64,000 nucleotides of DNA from Acidimicrobiia bacterium (GTDB lineage: Bacteria > Actinomycetota > Acidimicrobiia > Spongiisociales > ZC4RG35), in contig PKRG01000007.1 in the NCBI GenBank assembly GCA_017577575.1, forward strand, positions 54,799-118,798, written 5' to 3'. Position 1 is the stretch's first letter. Each line of letters begins with the position of its first letter. Shown here in pieces: positions 59,392 to 64,000 of this stretch. Below the pieces are notes generated by a model. The model was given only the letters and a program-made list of their open reading frames with translations, was not told where the DNA came from and did not search any database. A program made the translations under genes and the position numbers.

Positions 59392-60762
59392 ATGCGCAGA
59401 TACACAGCCTTGCTCGTCGCCGTCGTCCTCTCCGCCTGCAGCGGTGGCGGGTCGACGACGACCCAGACCGCGGAGACGACTCCGGCCACGACCGGCGCCT
59501 CTTCGGCGCCGGCGACGACGGCAGCGGGAAGCCCGCTCGACACTCGCCTCGATTGGATCGCCGACGCCCTGAGCCGTGGCGAGGTGACAGAGACCGAGTA
59601 CGAGGCCACATTCACCTCCGATTTCCTGGAGGCGGTCTCCCACGACGAGTTCGTTGCCGGACTGCAGCAATTGGGCGGAGAGGGCCAGCTCCAGTGGAGC
59701 GTCGGCGAGTTCGAAGAGCGCGAGGACACCTCGGCGGTGGTGCTCCTCGTCTCCGACGGCGGCGAGGCACTTCGGGCCAACATCGTGATCGAGAACGTCG
59801 CTCCCTACCGCATCGCCGGGCTCCTCCTGCAGCCCGCCGAGCCGCCCAGCCTCGAGAACCCGCCGGCGAGTCTCGACGATGCCGCTGCCCAGCTCGGGGA
59901 GCTGGGGACACTCGAGTTGGCGGTGTACGACGTGACCGAGGGCGAATGCGACCCGGTGTTCGAATCGGGCACCGGCGATCCGATGCCGATCGGGTCGGCG
60001 TTCAAGCTCTATGTCCTCGGGGCGCTGGCGGATGCCGTGACCGCCGGCGAGGTCGCCTGGGACAACGAGATCGCCATATCCGAGGACCACCGCTCCATCC
60101 CCACGGGCGTGCTCCAGGACGAGGAGGCGGGCGCCCAGTTCTCCGTGCGCCAGGTGGCCGAGACCATGATCGCCTTCTCCGACAACACCGGGACCGACCA
60201 CCTCATCGCGCTGCTCGGGCGGCGAGCGGTCGAGGCGGCCTTCGAGCGCTACGGGATGGAAGACCCCAGCCTCAACATCCCGCTCATGGACACGATGGAT
60301 CTGACCGCGCTCAAGCTGGGGCCCGCCTCGGGGCTGGCAGAGCAGTGGATCGACGCCGACGAATCCGGGCGGCGGGAGATCCTCGACCAGATCTCGGACA
60401 TCCACCCCTCGGACATCCCGCTGGCGGAATGGGACCGTCCCATCCACGTCGACACGATCGAATGGTTCGCCACCACCGCCGACATGTGCCGGGTGCTGGT
60501 GGCTCTCGTCGAACAGGGCGAGCCCGTGACCAACATCCTCTCCATCAACCCCGGCATCCCCGACGACGAGGGCCTCTTCGAGGCGATCTACTTCAAGGGC
60601 GGGGCCGAGGTGGGCCTGACGGCCATGAACTGGCTGGTGGAACGCCCGGACGGTCGCCGTTTTGTCGTCTCCGGATCGGTGTACGACACCGAAAGCGACA
60701 TCGACCAGCTCAGGGCCACCCTCCTGTTCGGGGCGGTCAGGGATCTGGTCGCCGACCTGTGA
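59392..60762 (+). CDS. Class A beta-lactamase-like serine hydrolase lipoprotein
   Basis: A 456-residue secreted lipoprotein. The signal ends in the lipobox VLSAC, then a Thr/Ala-rich linker (to about 50), an N-terminal Cpl-7/NTF2-like region (about 55-150) and the hydrolase domain. The latter has IGSAFKLYV (SxxK), FSDNTGTDHL (SDN) and FKGGAE (KxG with G instead of T/S). These motifs fit penicillin-recognising enzymes, including peptidoglycan-processing forms. It starts directly after the response regulator stop, so it may be its target. Confidence 0.82.
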   Translation: MRRYTALLVAVVLSACSGGGSTTTQTAETTPATTGASSAPATTAAGSPLDTRLDWIADALSRGEVTETEYEATFTSDFLEAVSHDEFVAGLQQLGGEGQLQWSVGEFEEREDTSAVVLLVSDGGEALRANIVIENVAPYRIAGLLLQPAEPPSLENPPASLDDAAAQLGELGTLELAVYDVTEGECDPVFESGTGDPMPIGSAFKLYVLGALADAVTAGEVAWDNEIAISEDHRSIPTGVLQDEEAGAQFSVRQVAETMIAFSDNTGTDHLIALLGRRAVEAAFERYGMEDPSLNIPLMDTMDLTALKLGPASGLAEQWIDADESGRREILDQISDIHPSDIPLAEWDRPIHVDTIEWFATTADMCRVLVALVEQGEPVTNILSINPGIPDDEGLFEAIYFKGGAEVGLTAMNWLVERPDGRRFVVSGSVYDTESDIDQLRATLLFGAVRDLVADL

Positions 60763-60785
60763 CGTCCCGTCCCTACGCTGCGGGA

Positions 60786-61433
60786 ATGGACCTGTTCGAA
60801 GCCCTGTACACCACTCGCGCCATGCGGCGGGTGTCGCCCGACCCGGTGCCCGAAGAGGTGGCGGCGGCCATGCTCGACGCCGCCATCCGGGCGCCGTCGG
60901 GCGGGAACAGCCAGAACTGGCGCTTCATCGTCGTCACCGACCCCGAAGTGCGCTCCCGCCTCGGCCCTCTCTACCGTCGGGCGTGGGACCGGCTTCGGTC
61001 CACCGTCTACGCCGGACGGTGGGAGAAGGCCCAGGAGGCCGGAGACGAGGCCGCGCTCGCGGTCATGCGCTCGTCGCAGTGGCTGGCCGACAACTTCGAG
61101 ACCGTCCCGATGTGGCTGATGGCGTTCCACCGCAACGACCCGTCCGGCGCTTCGATCTACCCGGCCGTGTGGAGCGCGATGCTCGCCGCCCGCGCCCACG
61201 GGGTGGGCACCTGCCTGACGACCATCCTCGGGACGTTCGAGCACGACTCCACCTGCGAGGTCCTGGGGGTGCCCACCGAGCGCGGGTGGAGGCTGGCGGC
61301 GGCAGTCTCCTGCGGCTACCCGCTGGGACGGTGGGGCCTGGCCCGTCGGGAGCCGGCGGACCGGGTGGCGTTCCAGGACCGCTGGGGCGAGCCCCTGCCC
61401 TTCGCGGTGCCGAACCCGATGTGGCTGCCCTAG
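60786..61433 (+). CDS. Nitroreductase-family FMN oxidoreductase
   Basis: A 215-residue protein with the family start TTRAMRRVSPDPVPEE, the FMN phosphate region IRAPSGGNSQNWRFIVV, PAVWSAMLAARAHGVGTCLTT and the tail CGYPLGRWG. Substrates range from nitroaromatics to flavins and quinones. TACGCT (60774-60779) lies 6 nt before the ATG (leaderless). It overlaps the convergent dGTPase gene by 4 nt. Confidence 0.88.
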   Translation: MDLFEALYTTRAMRRVSPDPVPEEVAAAMLDAAIRAPSGGNSQNWRFIVVTDPEVRSRLGPLYRRAWDRLRSTVYAGRWEKAQEAGDEAALAVMRSSQWLADNFETVPMWLMAFHRNDPSGASIYPAVWSAMLAARAHGVGTCLTTILGTFEHDSTCEVLGVPTERGWRLAAAVSCGYPLGRWGLARREPADRVAFQDRWGEPLPFAVPNPMWLP

Positions 61434-62428
61434 AAGAGGGTGGGGCGGAACAGCCGGTCGTGGGTGCGGAGGGCGTAGCGGTCGGTCATGCCCGCCACGT
61501 AGTCGATCGCCCGGGTGAGCGGGTCGGCGTCGGGCACGGTGTATGAGTCGGGCACCTCGTCGGGATGGGACGAGAAGTACTCGACCAGGTCCCGGATCAC
61601 CTTGATCGCCCGTTCCTTCTCGGCGGACAGAGCCGGCGACAGATACACCCGCTCGAACATGAAGTCCCGCAGCTCGTTCATGACGTCGAGGTCCTCGGGG
61701 TCCATGGTCACGGTCCCCTCCCGGGCGGAAGTCTCGATCACCGACGTGATCATCGAGTTGATCCATTCCCGGGCGGTGGCTCCGAATCGGGTGAGCACGC
61801 GGGTGGGGATCTCGTGGTACTCGAGCACTCCGGCCCGCAGCGCGTCGGCGACATCGTGGGTGAGGTAGGCGATGCGGTCGGCGAAACGGCACAGCATGCC
61901 CTCGGGGGTCTCGGGGGGAGGGTCGATGCGCCAGGAATGCGCCCGGACGCCGTCGAGCACTTCGTGGGTCAGGTTCAGGGGCTCGAGCAGGCGCAGTGTG
62001 CGGACTCCGTGGTGGGCGTGGAGCCAGTCCCCGTCCACGTAAGGGCTGAGGGCGTCCTCGCCGGTGTGGCCGAACGGCGAGTGGCCCACGTCGTGAGCCA
62101 GGCAGATGGCCTCGGTGAGTGTCTGGTTGAGGCCGAGCGCCACGGCCATCGCCCGTCCCACCTGGGTCACCTGCAGCGTGTGGGTGAGGCGGGTGACGTA
62201 GTGGTCGCCTTCGGGGTTGAGGAACACCTGCGTCTTGTGCTTCAGCCGCCGGAAAGCCTTGGAGTGGACGATCCGGTCCCGGTCGCGCTCGAAGGCGGTC
62301 CGGTACTCGTCGGGCTCCTCGTCCTCCTCCCGGCCCTTGCTCTCGTCGGACTTGGTGGCGGCGGGTGACAGGAGATCGTGCTCGAGCCGCTCTCGTTCTT
62401 CACGCTTGCGGAGGAAGAGCTCACTCAT
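61430..62428 (-). CDS. dgt: Deoxyguanosinetriphosphate triphosphohydrolase-like protein
   Basis: A 332-residue HD-domain phosphohydrolase. H in TRLTHTLQV, the HD pair in CLAHDVGHSPFGHTGE and the later D in YLTHDVADAL form the metal site. KAFRRLKHKTQVF at the start is typical of the dGTPase type 2 group. It hydrolyses dNTPs to nucleoside and triphosphate. It follows the permease gene by 1 nt in the leftward direction. Confidence 0.9.
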   Translation of the reverse strand: MSELFLRKREERERLEHDLLSPAATKSDESKGREEDEEPDEYRTAFERDRDRIVHSKAFRRLKHKTQVFLNPEGDHYVTRLTHTLQVTQVGRAMAVALGLNQTLTEAICLAHDVGHSPFGHTGEDALSPYVDGDWLHAHHGVRTLRLLEPLNLTHEVLDGVRAHSWRIDPPPETPEGMLCRFADRIAYLTHDVADALRAGVLEYHEIPTRVLTRFGATAREWINSMITSVIETSAREGTVTMDPEDLDVMNELRDFMFERVYLSPALSAEKERAIKVIRDLVEYFSSHPDEVPDSYTVPDADPLTRAIDYVAGMTDRYALRTHDRLFRPTLF

Positions 62429-62429
62429 G

Positions 62430-63842
62430 TCACACGTAACGCTCGCGGAGCCGGGACGACGCCCAGTCCATCGTGGCCACCACTATGGCGATCGCCAGCA
62501 TCTGGACCGCCGCCGCCCGGTAGTTGAGCAGGTTGATGTTCTGCTGGAGGATCGACCCGATCCCGCCGCCGCCGACGAAGCCCAGGATGGTCGACATCCG
62601 GACGTTGATGTCCCACCGGTACATGGTGAACGAGATGTAAGGAGGGACGATCTGGGGCACCACCGAGTAGATGATCGTCTGCAGCCGGTTGGCGCCGGTG
62701 GCCCGCACCGCCTCGATCGGTCCGGGTGAGATCGACTCCACCTGCTCCGAATACAGCTTGGCCAGCGCCGCCGCGGTGTGCAGGGCGAGCGCCAGCGAGC
62801 CGGCGAAGGGCCCAGCTCCGACCCAGACGACGAACACGATGGCCATCACGAGCGGCTCGATGGAGCGCAACGTGTTGAACACCGTCCGAGCGGCGTAGTA
62901 GATCGACAGGCCGATCCTCACCTCCCCCCTCTGCATCCCCCGGAGGGCGACGAGCACGCCGACGACGGCGCCGACGACCGCCGGGATGAGCACGACCGTG
63001 CGGAACTCGTCGATCCGATAGAACCAGTCGATGACCTGGCCGACCAGCACGGCCCACAGGGCGCCGGCCGCCGCTCCCATGACCACGTCGAGGACTCCGA
63101 CGACGGACCGGGGAGTGCGACGGCGGATGGCGTATCCGAGCTTGGAGGCGAGTTGGGCCAGCACCCCGGCGCCGGCGAGGGCGGCGATCAGGACGAAGGC
63201 GACGTCGAAGATCTCGCCCAGGTCGGCGACGAACGAGCCCACGAACCCGAACCAGCCCAGCACGCTGCGGGCAGCGGTGCCGGCGGACTGGAACAGGAGC
63301 GCCAGGACGAGCAGCCCCACCAGCGCCAGGGCGCCGGCGACGACCAGCAGCACCGCCCGTCTCACCCTCTCCGCCCGGGTCGGGACGTGGTCCTCGACGG
63401 TGGGGAGGGCCATCCGGGCGATCCCGTAGGCGAGGGCGACGGCGACGACCAGCACGCCGACCAGTGCGAGGGCATCGTCGGAGAACGGCGCGACGAGGTC
63501 GCGTGCCGCCCGGGAGGCGAGAACACCCAACGCCGCTCCTACCGGCACGGCGATGAGGATGAGGACCAGGTTCGTGACCGTGACCGAGATGTCGCGCATG
63601 ATGTTGCGGGCGGCGATGAACGAGAGCGGCACCGCCACCAGCAGACCGGCCGTGGTCGCCACCAACGCCAGGAAGACCGTCTCGAGGATCTTGTCGAAGG
63701 TGATGCGCGCCGTCTCGGAGATGCGTGGCGAGAGCCGGATCGTGTCGGAGATGAAGGTGGTGCCGGCAGGCTCGCCGGTGACGCCGTCGTAGGCGGCGGC
63801 CCCCCACGTCGGAACGTCGAAACCCGGGCGGGCCCCGGCGGG
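62430..63842 (-). CDS. phnE: Phosphonate ABC permease PhnE, 5' end lost at the contig end
   Basis: A membrane protein of at least 470 residues. The N-terminal half includes TTFISDTIRLSPRISETARI and FDKILETVFLALVATTAGLL, then VAVPLSFIAARNIM. The C-terminal half carries the permease core LRSIEPLVMAIVFVVWVGAGPFAG and the coupling loop PIEAVRATGANRLQTIIYSVVPQ. I infer that the frame continues past the first internal GTG at 63665 because the PhnE-like sequence VPTWGAAAYDGVTGEPAG is in frame up to about 63815. Beyond that the sequence turns low-complexity. The binding protein and ATPase would lie outside the window. Confidence 0.75.
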   Translation of the reverse strand, partial: PAGARPGFDVPTWGAAAYDGVTGEPAGTTFISDTIRLSPRISETARITFDKILETVFLALVATTAGLLVAVPLSFIAARNIMRDISVTVTNLVLILIAVPVGAALGVLASRAARDLVAPFSDDALALVGVLVVAVALAYGIARMALPTVEDHVPTRAERVRRAVLLVVAGALALVGLLVLALLFQSAGTAARSVLGWFGFVGSFVADLGEIFDVAFVLIAALAGAGVLAQLASKLGYAIRRRTPRSVVGVLDVVMGAAAGALWAVLVGQVIDWFYRIDEFRTVVLIPAVVGAVVGVLVALRGMQRGEVRIGLSIYYAARTVFNTLRSIEPLVMAIVFVVWVGAGPFAGSLALALHTAAALAKLYSEQVESISPGPIEAVRATGANRLQTIIYSVVPQIVPPYISFTMYRWDINVRMSTILGFVGGGGIGSILQQNINLLNYRAAAVQMLAIAIVVATMDWASSRLRERYV

Positions 63843-64000
63843 GTCCCCCAGGGTCCCCCCCGCGGCCCCCGAGGCCGGGAGGGGCGGGCCGGGGTGCGGG
63901 GGGGTCCTGGCGCGTTCGTTTAAAAACTTTGACAGCCCGGCGGAAAGGAGAGGGGAAAGTTATGGGGGGGGCGAAGCATAAAAAAAAAAAAAAGAAATAA
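63843..64000. other. Low-quality or artefactual contig end
   Basis: GC-rich homopolymer-like blocks (runs of C and G) give way at about 63915 to AT-rich text with a run of G at 63964-63971 and a long A run at 63980-63992. This does not resemble the rest of the window. No feature should be trusted here. Confidence 0.75.

Overview
This window is high-GC DNA (roughly 70 percent by eye) with actinobacterial gene content. The markers are a crgA / pabA / pknB / pbpA / rodA / pstP / fhaB / fhaA cell-wall block, a Cgl0159-type aldolase inside an inositol cluster, Nei2 next to Lhr, and a DUF222/13E12-type HNH remnant. Many GTG starts, ATGA/GTGA overlaps and TANNNT boxes placed 6 to 9 nt before start codons (leaderless transcripts) fit Actinomycetota. 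A deep-branching class such as Acidimicrobiia is my guess, not something proven here. The last ~150 nt look like a degraded contig end.

Layout. 1-3.1 kb: the tail of a HAD phosphatase, then a leftward sulfonate-type ABC importer whose leader carries a SAM-I riboswitch, an RBS-masking helix and a short cysteine-rich leader peptide. 3.2-6.6 kb: tRNA-Ala, an SDR without a visible start codon, an Rv2578c-type radical SAM protein, a thiolase and a small zinc-ribbon protein. 6.6-14.3 kb: the division and cell-wall Ser/Thr kinase block, then tRNA-Leu(CAG) and a decayed HNH endonuclease. 14.6-26.1 kb: a nearly complete myo-inositol regulon. The ABC importer, iolG, iolE, iolC, a Cgl0159-type aldolase and iolB point left; iolD and a LacI regulator point right; a perfect LacI-type operator lies between them. 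iolA is absent.

26.2-41.5 kb: a glycosyltransferase, a membrane-anchored protein, serS, menG, a large-form SRP RNA, tadA, all four serine tRNAs, a YbaK deacylase, a B3/B4-domain protein and tRNA-Arg(ACG). Within it lies an NMT1/THI5-type ABC importer headed by an unusual IclR-PNPOx fusion regulator with tandem operators. A truncated MalT-type regulator pseudogene ends this part. 41.7-47.2 kb: an EamA transporter, a holin-like membrane protein and a partner-switching module (RsbW-like, STAS, PAS-GAF4-SpoIIE phosphatase). 47.3-52.4 kb: nei2-lhr DNA repair. 52.4-64 kb: a MarR/YceI pair, TerC, enoyl-CoA hydratase, a NatAB-type exporter, a NarL-type two-component system, a class A beta-lactamase-like lipoprotein, a nitroreductase, dGTPase and the incomplete 5' end of a PhnE-type permease.

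The most distinctive items are the layered SAM riboswitch / cysteine leader, the IclR-PNPOx fusion operon, the clustering of the full serine tRNA set with serS, the widespread leaderless promoter geometry, and an SRP RNA with an apparent Alu domain. I saw no CRISPR array, insertion sequence or intact prophage.
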